Below are positions 36,372-45,168 of a stretch of 64,000 bases of DNA, in pieces. Under the pieces are notes generated by a model. That model was not told the origin of the DNA and did not search any database. It saw only the letters and a program-made list of their open reading frames with translations. The position numbers were made by a program, and so were the translations under genes. The first letter of the stretch is position 1, and the number at the start of each line of letters is the position of its first letter. The stretch is from Bacteroidales bacterium (GTDB taxonomy: Bacteria > Bacteroidota > Bacteroidia > Bacteroidales > Bacteroidaceae), in the NCBI GenBank assembly GCA_012517855.1, contig JAAYUD010000096.1, forward strand, positions 20,699-84,698, given 5' to 3'.

Positions 36372-36905
36372 TTAGACAATGATTCGTTCGTCAATGATTT
36401 TCTGCAATCCACGGCGTATGGAAGCTAATCCGAAATCTTGCGGATTGATATCCTTAAGAGGGATAAAAAAGGCGGCGGCAACATCGTCGTGAGCAGCGAT
36501 ATGATCTGTCTGTACTACGGAACAACGATAAAACATATCAAGAGTATGAACTAGAAATCCGGAATAAGGATACAGATTGGGTAGTGAAAACAGAAAAGCT
36601 GCTTTCACTACCTTCAATCCGGTTTCTTCCATTACTTCGCGAGCTACGCCTTCTTCGCCGGTCTCGTTGCAGTCCACAAAACCGCCCGGCAAGTCGAGTG
36701 TACCTTTTTGGGGTTCTTTGGCACGACGGCACACCAATAGTTCACCCTGCTCGTTGACGATAAGGGCAACCGTTGCCGACGAGGGGTTAAAGTAGTAAAC
36801 AAAGCCACAATCAAGGCACTGTTTCGCCTTTGCATTGCGTTCTACAAAACGAGCCGAACCGCACTTTGGGCAATAGCTGAATTGAGATAACGGATGTTCT
36901 GTCAT
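36372..36905 (-). CDS. Nudix hydrolase with N-terminal zinc ribbon
   Basis: A 177-aa protein. Residues 12-35 form a zinc ribbon (CPKCGSARF...CLDCGF), and the Nudix fold follows with the complete Nudix box GGFVDCNETGEEGVAREVMEETGL (about residues 71-94) that binds Mg and cleaves nucleoside diphosphates linked to another group. This zinc ribbon plus Nudix layout resembles NudC-like enzymes, but the protein is shorter than E. coli NudC (257 aa), so the substrate (NADH, ADP-ribose or other) is open. It follows the aminopeptidase gene by 31 bp on the same strand. Confidence 0.9.
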   Translation of the reverse strand: MTEHPLSQFSYCPKCGSARFVERNAKAKQCLDCGFVYYFNPSSATVALIVNEQGELLVCRRAKEPQKGTLDLPGGFVDCNETGEEGVAREVMEETGLKVVKAAFLFSLPNLYPYSGFLVHTLDMFYRCSVVQTDHIAAHDDVAAAFFIPLKDINPQDFGLASIRRGLQKIIDERIIV

Positions 36906-36936
36906 TCTTTATTTTTCTATCATTTATAGCTGTCGG

Positions 36937-38310
36937 CTACCGAACAGCCTCAATAGCTTCGGGTTCTTTTGGAACGACCTTGCCCAAGCGTTTGGAGCCT
37001 GTCTCGGTGATGAGATAATCGGACTCGTTGCGTACGCCACCAAAATCTTTGTATGTCTCAGCCAAGTCGTAATTAACAAAATCGGTGAATTTCTTCTCGG
37101 CACGCCACTGATCAATGAGTTGAGGAATGAAATAAATTCCCGGCTCAACCGTATGCACAAAGCCCGGTTGGAGAGGAATAGCAAGACGAAGCGATTTGCG
37201 TCCGAACTGCGTGCTCTTGGGCTGGCCATTGTATCCGACCCAAACCTCACCCAAATTCTCCATATCGTGTACGTCAAGTCCCATCATGTGACCTAGCCCA
37301 TGAACATAGAACAAAGCAAAAGCGCCACTTTCGAGACAGTCATCAGTATTGCCTTTCATTAATCCGATTTCTTTCATGCGTTCTATCATGACACGAGCAC
37401 TCAAATCGTGAACATCGCGATAAGGCACACCAGGTTTAAGAGCCTTCACTGCCTCGTCGTACATGGCATTTTGAATACTAATAATCTGTTTCTGGCGTTC
37501 GGTAAACTTCTTACCGACACAGATGGTAGACGACATGTCACCGGCATAGCCCATTTCAGTTTCGGCACCGGCATCGATCAAAAATAGATCGCCTTCGCGC
37601 ACGAGATGCTCATGAGTATGATTGTGCAACGTTTCGCCGTGAACGGTAGCGATAGTGGCAAAAGAGAATTCATAATTGGCACGACGTGCCACAGCTTCCA
37701 TTTCGGCTACTACATCGAACTCGTGCATACCAGGACGCAGCATCTTCATCGCTGCAAGGTGCATATCGGCAGTAACATTACAAGCCTTTTCGATCTCGGC
37801 CACTTCCTCGGCCGATTTATAATTGCGCTGTTTGACAATAGCCCGAATAAAAGCCACCGAACCTTGTTGATGAACAGGGAGCACACCCAGCCAATCCATG
37901 AGTTTGAGTTTGTGTTCAGGGCGATATGGAGGCAGATAATGAATAACCTGCCCTTTGCAGACAGCCTGATGAAGATAGCCGACAATGCTTGCCGAAGGAC
38001 GTGTGTCTCGAACACCTATCATATCGGCCTTTTCGTGTAAGGTAGGCTGATTGCCCATCCAAACAATGTCGTCGATAGTTAGTTCGTCACCAAAAACGAT
38101 CTCTTTATCTTCGTCGATGTCGATAACAGCCGACAAGCCCGCGAAAGATAATCCGAAAAAGTATAAAAAGGTTGAATCTTGACGGTAGCGGAAAGTATTG
38201 TCTTCATAGTTCAGACCACACTCGTCATTTCCTAAGAATAGCAAAACGCCCGATTTAAGTTCTTCTTTCAAGAGCTTCCGGCGCTGGATATACGTTTCTT
38301 TCTTGAACAT
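36937..38310 (-). CDS. pepP: Xaa-Pro aminopeptidase (M24B)
   Basis: A 457-aa metallopeptidase that removes the N-terminal residue before proline. The N-terminal third is the AMP_N creatinase-like domain (FKKETYIQRRKLLKEEL, FLYFFGLS). The catalytic pita-bread domain has all five metal ligands: the two aspartates in LIDAGAETEMGYAGDMSST, histidine in VHGLGHMMGLDVHD, glutamate in HTVEPGIYF and glutamate in GGVRNESDYLIT. Cytoplasmic; no signal peptide. It is divergent from rpoN and followed by the Nudix gene. Confidence 0.95.
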   Translation of the reverse strand: MFKKETYIQRRKLLKEELKSGVLLFLGNDECGLNYEDNTFRYRQDSTFLYFFGLSFAGLSAVIDIDEDKEIVFGDELTIDDIVWMGNQPTLHEKADMIGVRDTRPSASIVGYLHQAVCKGQVIHYLPPYRPEHKLKLMDWLGVLPVHQQGSVAFIRAIVKQRNYKSAEEVAEIEKACNVTADMHLAAMKMLRPGMHEFDVVAEMEAVARRANYEFSFATIATVHGETLHNHTHEHLVREGDLFLIDAGAETEMGYAGDMSSTICVGKKFTERQKQIISIQNAMYDEAVKALKPGVPYRDVHDLSARVMIERMKEIGLMKGNTDDCLESGAFALFYVHGLGHMMGLDVHDMENLGEVWVGYNGQPKSTQFGRKSLRLAIPLQPGFVHTVEPGIYFIPQLIDQWRAEKKFTDFVNYDLAETYKDFGGVRNESDYLITETGSKRLGKVVPKEPEAIEAVR

Positions 38311-38505
38311 AATGATAGTATTTTAATATAATCTGCGGTAAAGATAGTGTAAGCGAAGCGCAATACAAAGAATAAATCCCAAAAAATATCCGTTAATTGT
38401 CAAGGCACGTGCTATTTGACGACTAAATAAGTAGAAACATAAAAATAGCAAAAGGAAAGAATAAATATTAATAGAATAATGTGAGCCAGATTGGAAACAT
38501 TTCAC

Positions 38506-38513
38506 TAATTTTG
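38506..38513 (+). promoter_or_regulatory. -7 promoter box for rpoN
   Basis: TAATTTTG fits the Bacteroides -7 consensus and lies 27 bp before the ATG at 38541. No TTTG at -33 is evident. Its position inside the longer reading frame argues that the upstream GTG at 38481 is not the start of rpoN. Confidence 0.6.
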
Positions 38514-38540
38514 CAGCATCATAATTATCGTTTTGTTATT

Positions 38541-40028
38541 ATGTCAGAGAGTTTCAAACAAGTTCAGTCGCAATCGCAGCAACAAGTACAGACGTTGTCA
38601 CCCCAGCAGGTACTGGTCGTAAAGTTGCTCGAGCTTCCCACTGTCGAATTGGAAGACAGGGTACGCTCCGAAGTGCTTGAGAATCCGGCCCTCGAAGAAG
38701 GAAAGGACGATGACATACCCGGTAACGACGAGAACATGGAAGAAGACGAGTTCGGTAGCAACATGACCATAGACGAAGATAGTGGTACCTCCGACTACAA
38801 CTCACGGGACGACTACCTCAGTGACGACGATGTACCGGACTACAAGCTACAACAACCGCGCCCCACAAAAGATCAAATAGCCGAAGAGATTCCATTCTCG
38901 GACGCAACATCTTTTTACGAAACGCTGAAAGAACAACTCAACGAACGCGAACTAAGCGATAAAGAGCGCGAATTAGCAAACTACCTTATAGGTTCGCTCG
39001 ATGACGACGGGCTACTACGCAAAGCACTCAACAATCTTTGTGACGAGTTAGCCATCTATATGGGAATAGAGACGGATACTAAGGAACTGGAAAAAATACT
39101 GAAAGTAATACAAGACTTCGACCCTGCTGGTATTGGGGCAAGAAGCTTGCAAGAGTGCCTGCAAATACAAGTAAAACGCAAGGAAAACAGCGCACTTAAA
39201 CAAATAGAGTTGACGATGCTAAGTAAATGCTACGAGGACTTCACTCGCAAACATTGGGACAAGATCAAACAACGCCTTAATTTGGATGAAGAGACGTTCT
39301 CGGCGGCAATAGAAGAAATAAAAAAGCTGAATCCACGTCCTGGAGCTTCGCTAGGAGAAGCCTTGGGGAGAAACTATCAGCAAATAGTACCGGACTTCAT
39401 CGTAGAGACCGAAGAGGATGGCAGCATCAATCTGAGCCTAAACGGTCGCAACACGCCGCAACTCCATCTGAACAGAGAATTTCGCGATATGATGGAAGAA
39501 CATACCAAGAACAAGGCGAACCAAAGCAAAGAGGCCAAAGAAACTTACACCTTTCTGAAACAAAAGATAGATGCCGCCCAAGGCTTCATAGAAGCTGTAA
39601 AACAACGCAAGAATACGCTAGTAACAACCATGCAAGCCATTATAGATCTACAGCGGCCGTTTTTTATAGAGGGTGACGAATCATTGTTGCGCCCCATGAT
39701 ACTGAAAGATGTAGCAGAGAGGACGAACCTCGACATATCGACCATATCGAGAGTGAGCAACAGCAAATACGTACAGACCAACTTCGGGATATTCTCGCTA
39801 AAGATGTTCTTCAGCGACAGCTATACGACCGAGGACGGTGAAGAACTATCGACACGTGCCATACGTAATGCTTTAAAAGAATATGTGGACAATGAAGATA
39901 AAAAGAATCCGCTGACCGACGACGAATTGGCAGCCAGATTGAAAGAAAAAGGTTATCCGGTAGCTAGGCGTACCGTAGCAAAATATCGTCAACAACTTAA
40001 TATTCCAGTAGCCAGATTGAGAAAATGA
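38541..40028 (+). CDS. rpoN: RNA polymerase sigma-54 factor
   Basis: A 495-aa sigma factor. The ATG at 38541 (MSESFKQVQSQSQQQVQTLSPQQVL) is chosen because it begins with the Gln-rich activator-interaction region I and because a promoter box lies just upstream; a GTG at 38481 would add 20 residues. An acidic region II follows (about 45-95). The core-binding domain spans about 105-290 and the C-terminus has the HTH and the RpoN box ARRTVAKYRQQLNIP (about 476-490). It directs transcription from -24/-12 promoters with enhancer-binding proteins. The stop codon overlaps the next gene by 4 bp. Confidence 0.97.
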   Translation: MSESFKQVQSQSQQQVQTLSPQQVLVVKLLELPTVELEDRVRSEVLENPALEEGKDDDIPGNDENMEEDEFGSNMTIDEDSGTSDYNSRDDYLSDDDVPDYKLQQPRPTKDQIAEEIPFSDATSFYETLKEQLNERELSDKERELANYLIGSLDDDGLLRKALNNLCDELAIYMGIETDTKELEKILKVIQDFDPAGIGARSLQECLQIQVKRKENSALKQIELTMLSKCYEDFTRKHWDKIKQRLNLDEETFSAAIEEIKKLNPRPGASLGEALGRNYQQIVPDFIVETEEDGSINLSLNGRNTPQLHLNREFRDMMEEHTKNKANQSKEAKETYTFLKQKIDAAQGFIEAVKQRKNTLVTTMQAIIDLQRPFFIEGDESLLRPMILKDVAERTNLDISTISRVSNSKYVQTNFGIFSLKMFFSDSYTTEDGEELSTRAIRNALKEYVDNEDKKNPLTDDELAARLKEKGYPVARRTVAKYRQQLNIPVARLRK

Positions 40029-40741
40029 AAAATGAAATAACGCTAAACATTGTTATCAACAAGATGACTGACAAAATAAAAGAAGAACGTATCACAGCCG
40101 ACAGAACGCTGATTAATATAGCGAGAATTATCTCGTTCATATTCACTCCGTTCTTCATTCCGATGCTAGCATTCATCATTTTATTCCTATTCTCCTATCT
40201 CCATATGCTGCCGTTGGGATACAAACTGATAGTTACGTGGATCGTTTATTGTTTTACGATTCTCATTCCGACACTGACCATTTATATATTCAGAAAGGTG
40301 AACGGCTTTAAACTAGTAGAACTCAACGAACGCAAGAAGCGCTATGTCCCATTCCTCCTAACCATTTTATCGTATGTGTGCTGCCTGCTGATGATGCGCA
40401 GAATGAGCATACCTTGGTATATGACCGGAATCATTCTGACAGCCCTGATGATATCAATTGTATGCGTCATAGCCAATCTAAAATGGAAATTGAGTGAACA
40501 CATGGCAGGATGTGGCGGTATAGTAGGCGGTCTGATATCATTCAGTGCACTCTTTGGGTACAACCCTGTGTGGTGGCTCTGTCTGTTCATCTTTACCTCG
40601 GGCACGTTAGGCTCGGCACGCATCATATTGGGGCATCACACATTGGGCGAAGTGATAAGTGGATTTGTCGTAGGCTTTATTTGCTCGCTACTCATCCTAC
40701 ACCCCATCAGTAATATACTATTTAGAGTTTTCTTATTTTAA
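40025..40741 (+). CDS. PAP2-like integral membrane phosphatase family protein
   Basis: A 238-aa protein with six or seven transmembrane helices. The C-terminal part has GHMAGCGG-like EHMAGCGGIVGG (about 160-170) and SARIILGHHTLGEVISGF (about 200-217), which fit the PSGH and SRxxxxxHxxxD motifs of PAP2 (phosphatidic acid phosphatase type 2) proteins, though the last acidic residue is Glu and the first motif lacks the typical KPSG. Activity may therefore be weak or different. Its ATG overlaps the rpoN stop by 4 bp (ATGA). The next gene is gcvH, 37 bp downstream. Confidence 0.75.
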   Translation: MKNEITLNIVINKMTDKIKEERITADRTLINIARIISFIFTPFFIPMLAFIILFLFSYLHMLPLGYKLIVTWIVYCFTILIPTLTIYIFRKVNGFKLVELNERKKRYVPFLLTILSYVCCLLMMRRMSIPWYMTGIILTALMISIVCVIANLKWKLSEHMAGCGGIVGGLISFSALFGYNPVWWLCLFIFTSGTLGSARIILGHHTLGEVISGFVVGFICSLLILHPISNILFRVFLF

Positions 40742-40778
40742 TAATAATATAAACCTTAATTTTTTAAATTTCTTAGTT

Positions 40779-41153
40779 ATTAACATTCCAGCAAATTTAA
40801 AGTACACCAACGAACACGAATGGGTTCGTGTTGAAGGTGATATCGTTTATGTAGGTATCACCGATTACGCTCAAGAACAATTGGGCGACATCGTTTTTGT
40901 TGACATACCAACAGTAGGCGAGACATTGAATGCCGGTGATACGATAGGTACCATCGAAGTTGTAAAAACCATATCAGACATCTTCTGCCCTGTTTCTGGA
41001 GAAGTGCTCGAAGTAAACGAAGCTTTGGAAGAAAATCCGGCACTTGTCAACCAAGATCCTTATGGAGAAGGTTGGTTGGTAAAGATCAAGCCAGCTGCCG
41101 ATACAGACTTCGAGGCTCTGCTTGATGCCGAAGCATACAAAGCTTTATTATAA
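40779..41153 (+). CDS. gcvH: Glycine cleavage system H protein with ATT start codon
   Basis: The full 124-aa H protein is encoded only if translation starts at the ATT at 40779: the residues after it (NIPANLKYTNEHEWVRVEG) match the usual N-terminus of bacterial GcvH, in which a Met would stand at this position. The frame upstream is open to the PAP2 gene but has no ATG, GTG or TTG; the next possible start (TTG at 40881) would remove 34 residues of the conserved fold. The lipoyl attachment lysine is K63 in IEVVKTISD. The protein carries the aminomethyl group between the P, T and L proteins. None of these partner genes is nearby; purE follows by 23 bp. Confidence 0.85.
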   Translation: MNIPANLKYTNEHEWVRVEGDIVYVGITDYAQEQLGDIVFVDIPTVGETLNAGDTIGTIEVVKTISDIFCPVSGEVLEVNEALEENPALVNQDPYGEGWLVKIKPAADTDFEALLDAEAYKALL

Positions 41154-41176
41154 TATAGAATATAACCAGAAAGAAA

Positions 41177-41683
41177 ATGAAACCAGTTGTTAGTATTATC
41201 GTAGGCAGCACATCCGATCTTCCTATTATGGAGAAGGCTGCCGCATTTCTCAACGACATGCAGGTGCCTTTTGAAATGAACGCACTCTCTGCCCACCGTA
41301 CCCCCGAAGCTGTTCGCGAATTTGCCGAATCGGCTCAAAAAAGAGGGTTGCAGGTGATTATTGCCGCTGCAGGAATGGCTGCCCATCTGCCAGGTGTGAT
41401 TGCCGCATCAACTTTGGTGCCGGTTATCGGCGTTCCTATCAAATCGTCCATCGAGGGTATGGATGCCCTTCTAGCTATTGTTCAGATGCCTCCGGGTATA
41501 CCAGTAGCCACTGTAGGCATAAACGGTGCACTCAATGCTGCCATCTTGGCTGTTCAGATTCTTTCGGTAGCCGATAAAGTACTCGAAAAACGTTTCGCCA
41601 CTTATAAAGAGAGACTGAAACAAAAAATCGTGAAGGCTAATGAACAATTGAAAGAGGTAAAATACGATTATAAAACAAATTAA
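41177..41683 (+). CDS. purE: 5-(carboxyamino)imidazole ribonucleotide mutase
   Basis: A 168-aa enzyme of de novo purine synthesis that converts N5-CAIR to CAIR. The family signature GSTSDLPIMEKAAAFLNDM and the active-site region SAHRTPEAVREFAESAQKRG are clear, followed by IAAAGMAAHLPGVIAA and the PPGIPVATVGINGALNAA segment. Class I bacterial PurE length. It lies 23 bp after gcvH and its stop codon overlaps the ATG of ispG by one base (TAATG), so the three genes are probably co-transcribed. Confidence 0.98.
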   Translation: MKPVVSIIVGSTSDLPIMEKAAAFLNDMQVPFEMNALSAHRTPEAVREFAESAQKRGLQVIIAAAGMAAHLPGVIAASTLVPVIGVPIKSSIEGMDALLAIVQMPPGIPVATVGINGALNAAILAVQILSVADKVLEKRFATYKERLKQKIVKANEQLKEVKYDYKTN

Positions 41684-43521
41684 TGGATCTCTTTAATTAC
41701 GTTCGAAGAAAATCATCGATTGTAAATATTGGAGCCACTCAAATGGGTGGCTCTAATCCTATCCGCATCCAGTCGATGACGAACACCTCGACTTTGGATA
41801 CGGAAGGAAGTATAGCTCAGGCCAAACGTATTGCCGATGCCGGTGGTGAACTAGTGAGGCTTACCACGCAAGGCATCCGCGAAGCGGAAAATCTGAAAAA
41901 CATAAATGCAGGGTTGAGAAAAGACAGTTATATGATACCGCTGGTAGCTGATGTCCATTTCAATCCACGCGTGGCAGACGTAGCAGCACTTTATGCCGAA
42001 AAAGTACGCATCAATCCGGGAAACTATGTAGATGCAGCACGCACTTTCAAACACCTAGAGTATACTGACGAAGAATATGCCGCCGAGATACAAAAAATTC
42101 GTGAGCGCTTTATTCCTTTTCTGAATATCTGCAAGAAGAATCATACAGCCATTCGGATAGGAGTAAACCACGGTTCATTATCGGACCGCATCATGTCGCG
42201 CTATGGTGATACGCCAAGAGGCATGGTAGAATCGTGCATGGAATTTCTTCGGATATGCCAAGACTATCAGTTTACGGATGTAGTGATATCCATTAAATCG
42301 TCCAACACAACGGTGATGGTAAAGACCGTCCGGCTACTTGTTGAAACAATGGCAAAAGAAGCCATGACGTTTCCATTGCATCTTGGTGTGACTGAAGCAG
42401 GCGACGGGGAAGATGGGCGTATAAAATCGGCATTCGGCATAGGCGCTTTATTGGCAGACGGTATTGGAGATACGATACGAGTCTCTTTAAGCGAAGCTCC
42501 AGAAGCGGAGATACCGGTCGCAGCAAAATTGGCAGATTATATTACTGTTCAATCTTTTCATCCTCACATCGAAACCGAAGCTGCCGCTTCATTTGACTAT
42601 CTAAACCCAAGTCGGCGCCAAACAAAATCCGTGCACAACATAGGAGGAGACAAGGTTCCGGTAGTATTATCTTGCAGATTGGAAGATAACAAGGGCGAAA
42701 TAGACAATGCTTTCAAGCCCGACTATATCTATGTAGGCAGCCGACTGCCCGAAACGTTGTTACCCGACACAGACTATATTATCGACGCTGACAATTGGGA
42801 TGGAACCGAACATACATATCCAGCATTCAACTTCAATCATTTCCCCTTTATTGCATCCTGCAAGGCTGACCTAAAGTTCCTATTCCTCCCCTATTCCATG
42901 CTCAATGAAGAAGCCGTTGCCTGCCTGAGGATACATCCTGAAATAGTAGTGATATCGCAAAGCAATAGCCCACATCGTTTAGGAGAACATCGGGCGTTGG
43001 TACACAAAATGATGAATGAAGGATTGCAAAATCCCGTAGTCATCTTTCAACATTATCAGGAAGATGAAGCGGAGAACTTCCAAATAAAATCGGCAGCCGA
43101 CATGGGAGCGTTAATTATTGACGGACTATGCGATGGCATTATGCTGATAAACAACGGGAAATTGCCAGCAACGACAATTGATGCCACAGCGTTCGGTATT
43201 TTACAGGCCGGACGAACACGCACCAGCAAAACCGAATACATTTCGTGCCCTAGTTGTGGACGCACCCTGTTCGATCTACAAAAGACTATCGCCCGTATCA
43301 AAGAAGCCACGAAAGAGCTGAAAGGTCTCAAAATAGGCATCATGGGATGTATCGTGAACGGACCGGGAGAGATGGCCGATGCCGACTACGGTTATGTGGG
43401 AGCAGGACCGGGTAAAGTAAGTCTTTATAAGCAAAAAGTTTGCATCGAAAAGAACATCCCTGAAGACGAAGCGGTAGACCGATTACTTGAGTTCATTCGA
43501 GAAGATAGAGAAAAGAAATAA
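41683..43521 (+). CDS. ispG: 4-hydroxy-3-methylbut-2-enyl-diphosphate synthase (long form)
   Basis: A 612-aa [4Fe-4S] enzyme of the MEP isoprenoid pathway. The N-terminal TIM barrel (MGGSNPIRIQSMTNTSTLDTE, LVRLTTQG, RIGVNHGSLSDR) and the C-terminal iron-sulfur domain (cysteines in ISCPSCGRTLF and GIMGCIVNGPGEM) are separated by an extra domain of about 220 residues (from about 280 to 500). This three-domain form is known from plants, Chlamydiae and Bacteroidetes and explains the length against about 370 aa in E. coli. It is the last gene of the rpoN-ispG group and is followed after 2 nt by a strong hairpin. Confidence 0.97.
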   Translation: MDLFNYVRRKSSIVNIGATQMGGSNPIRIQSMTNTSTLDTEGSIAQAKRIADAGGELVRLTTQGIREAENLKNINAGLRKDSYMIPLVADVHFNPRVADVAALYAEKVRINPGNYVDAARTFKHLEYTDEEYAAEIQKIRERFIPFLNICKKNHTAIRIGVNHGSLSDRIMSRYGDTPRGMVESCMEFLRICQDYQFTDVVISIKSSNTTVMVKTVRLLVETMAKEAMTFPLHLGVTEAGDGEDGRIKSAFGIGALLADGIGDTIRVSLSEAPEAEIPVAAKLADYITVQSFHPHIETEAAASFDYLNPSRRQTKSVHNIGGDKVPVVLSCRLEDNKGEIDNAFKPDYIYVGSRLPETLLPDTDYIIDADNWDGTEHTYPAFNFNHFPFIASCKADLKFLFLPYSMLNEEAVACLRIHPEIVVISQSNSPHRLGEHRALVHKMMNEGLQNPVVIFQHYQEDEAENFQIKSAADMGALIIDGLCDGIMLINNGKLPATTIDATAFGILQAGRTRTSKTEYISCPSCGRTLFDLQKTIARIKEATKELKGLKIGIMGCIVNGPGEMADADYGYVGAGPGKVSLYKQKVCIEKNIPEDEAVDRLLEFIREDREKK

Positions 43522-43523
43522 AA

Positions 43524-43590
43524 ACTTCAGCTCGAAATAAATCATTAGAATAAAGACTTTTCTTATTTTAAACTTATTTCGAGCTGAGGT
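43524..43590 (+). terminator. Structured 3' element after ispG (copy 1 of a covarying hairpin pair)
   Basis: A 17-bp stem (43524-43540 with 43574-43590, one T.G pair) with a 33-nt loop begins 3 nt after the ispG stop. It aligns without gaps with the minus-strand element at 48256-48322. It probably ends or stabilises the transcript; the tail ATTACTATC is not a clean T-run. Confidence 0.7.
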
Positions 43591-43602
43591 ATTACTATCA
43601 TA

Positions 43603-43812
43603 ATGGCAAAGGGCCAAATGAGACCATCATCGCCACTCACTTATTGTATTTATACTAGAGTTAGGGATAAGAAATCAAAAGAAGGCGAGTTGATTTGTCT
43701 TAACGGCTTCATATTCAGTAAGTACTTTAGGCTCGTTTATAAAGAAGCAGATCGCGGCAATCACCAAAATGGAGTAAAACAAGATTCGGCATTATTTCAC
43801 ACTCTGATATAA
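43603..43812 (+). CDS. Possible small hypothetical protein between two hairpins
   Basis: A 69-codon ATG frame (starting MAKGQMRPSSPLTYC, basic) runs between the 3' element of ispG and the hairpin at 43782-43822. Its last codons fall within the second hairpin, which is unusual for a gene that is followed by a terminator. No family is recognised. It may be chance or a short remnant. Confidence 0.25.
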   Translation: MAKGQMRPSSPLTYCIYTRVRDKKSKEGELICLNGFIFSKYFRLVYKEADRGNHQNGVKQDSALFHTLI

Positions 43813-43822
43813 TGCCGAATCT
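43782..43822. repeat. Perfect 14-bp hairpin
   Basis: AGATTCGGCATTAT (43782-43795) and its exact reverse complement (43809-43822) flank a 13-nt loop. On the plus strand it is followed by ATTTGAATAGTTTTTTAC, a T-rich tail, so it may act as a terminator for a short transcript from the left. Confidence 0.65.
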
Positions 43823-44214
43823 ATTTGAATAGTTTTTTACTTTTTTCTTATCCCGAACTCAAAATGAATGATTCAGGCTAATGTTTCGCAAAAAAAGTTT
43901 TAAAACTCTTTCCGTCATCTTATCTTTTTGATTATAAGCGATATGCACAGATTCGGTTTGTTTACGGGACATCAAAACAGTATTATCTTACTTATTGTTA
44001 GCGTATTATGAAATACGGATCGTGCGCTTCATATACCAACCGATTAAGTCATTACTCGGTATCTGTGGTGTATGCACCATGTAGAAACTCCTTTGTTTAC
44101 CGCCCATGCACGAAAGATATTCAGTTCTTCTTCCCTTTGAGAAGATGCTTTGTACACATCTTATTGAATTAAGATTGTCGTATTTAAGCCAATTTTGTCG
44201 ACTCATTAAGGTTT

Positions 44215-44262
44215 TGTCGTTCCACATATGTGAGTTGATCGAATCACATATGTGGAACGACA
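44215..44262. repeat. Perfect 19-bp inverted repeat with 10-nt loop
   Basis: The arms 44215-44233 and 44244-44262 are exact reverse complements. Each includes the 12-bp palindrome TCACATATGTGA, and the loop is GTTGATCGAA. The preceding bases contain ATTGTCGTAT, as in the repeats at 23.7 and 36.1 kb, so it may be a distant member of that family. Confidence 0.75.
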
Positions 44263-44497
44263 GTCTTCTTAGGACAAAGAGATGAAACCTTTCTGATACG
44301 AACCAATTTTCATCCGTACGTCCCAGACCTCACCCTTTTTAAAAGGCGTCATGGAACGCTTAAAAGTATTTCTAGCAGGGCATTATGGTCCTAGTTACGA
44401 CACCGTGGCAGAGACGTACGAATAGAGCACGTTCGCAATGATATCGTTTTATCGGCTGTATTGATCGGGATGTAATACGTATATCATAAATTACTAT

Positions 44498-45028
44498 CTA
44501 ATCGTTCAATAATGCAAATAACTCATATCTACCTAACCCCATATCAATCCCCCCAGCATCCTTAATTGAGGTTTCTATTAGTTTATCTGCTATTGCTTGC
44601 AAATAATGTTTCATTTGTAAAAACTCCTCTTTGCAAAAAGATATAGCTAATTCACGTAATTCACCGCAGTTCTGAATATCCCTTCTTCCAAACTGGTCAA
44701 CATCATATCTCATCGAATTTTCATTTAGTTGTTCTTGCTTCATCATGATCATTTCAGCAACTCCACCGCCAAAATAATAACAAGCCATAATAAAATCGAC
44801 ACCAAACTTTTTAAAAGCAGGTAATTCTTTTATTGAATCCAACACATCGTTAGGTTCTTCCAATAACTTGGTACTTCCCCCATATACACGATCTGGAGGA
44901 TCTTTTTCATTAATACTCTCAATTCGGGAAAATTCAACACAATTTATATTTCCACAAACAATATAGATTGCTAAAACATGTCCAGCCTCATGAAATGCAG
45001 TCCCTTTTAAGATTTCTTTATCATTCAT
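44498..45028 (-). CDS. Stand-alone HEAGH metallopeptidase-like protein (FtsH/M41-like domain)
   Basis: A 176-aa protein without signal peptide or membrane segment. I chose the ATG at 45028 (MNDKEILKGTAFHEAGH); a TTG at 45046 adds six residues. The zinc site H13-E-A-G-H17 is followed by VLAIYI, and later FGGGVAEMIMMKQ and a polar RRDIQNCGELRELA segment resemble the GGRxAEE and third-ligand ASNDLxxA regions of the FtsH protease domain. There is no AAA+ part. It stands alone on the minus strand in AT-rich, otherwise non-coding DNA, which fits an accessory gene. Activity and role are not known. Confidence 0.65.
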   Translation of the reverse strand: MNDKEILKGTAFHEAGHVLAIYIVCGNINCVEFSRIESINEKDPPDRVYGGSTKLLEEPNDVLDSIKELPAFKKFGVDFIMACYYFGGGVAEMIMMKQEQLNENSMRYDVDQFGRRDIQNCGELRELAISFCKEEFLQMKHYLQAIADKLIETSIKDAGGIDMGLGRYELFALLND

Positions 45029-45168
45029 ATTAAATATTTTCCGCAAAAATACAATATTTTCAACAATCCATTATAATCTAAAAATACTTTTACACTATAA
45101 TTCCAACATAACAAATTAAAAAGTAAAAGCATAAGCGTGATTAAATTAGCTAACCTCATAAAAGAAAA

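Larger units (their letters stand above)
43522..44497. other. 976-bp interval, mostly non-coding
   Basis: Contains the 3' element after ispG, a small possible ORF (43603-43812), two further hairpins (43782-43822 and 44215-44262) and no recognisable gene from 43830 to 44497. The section 44280-44480 has mixed composition with no clear structure. Confidence 0.55.

Noticed and set aside
38481..38540. 20-codon N-terminal extension of rpoN from a GTG
   Set aside because: A -7 promoter box lies inside it and the sigma-54 region I begins at the ATG at 38541.
44215..44262. Invertible promoter (phase-variation) site
   Set aside because: The arms are separated by only 10 nt, so there is no segment to invert and no promoter between them; the IR also lacks the known Mpi-type core.
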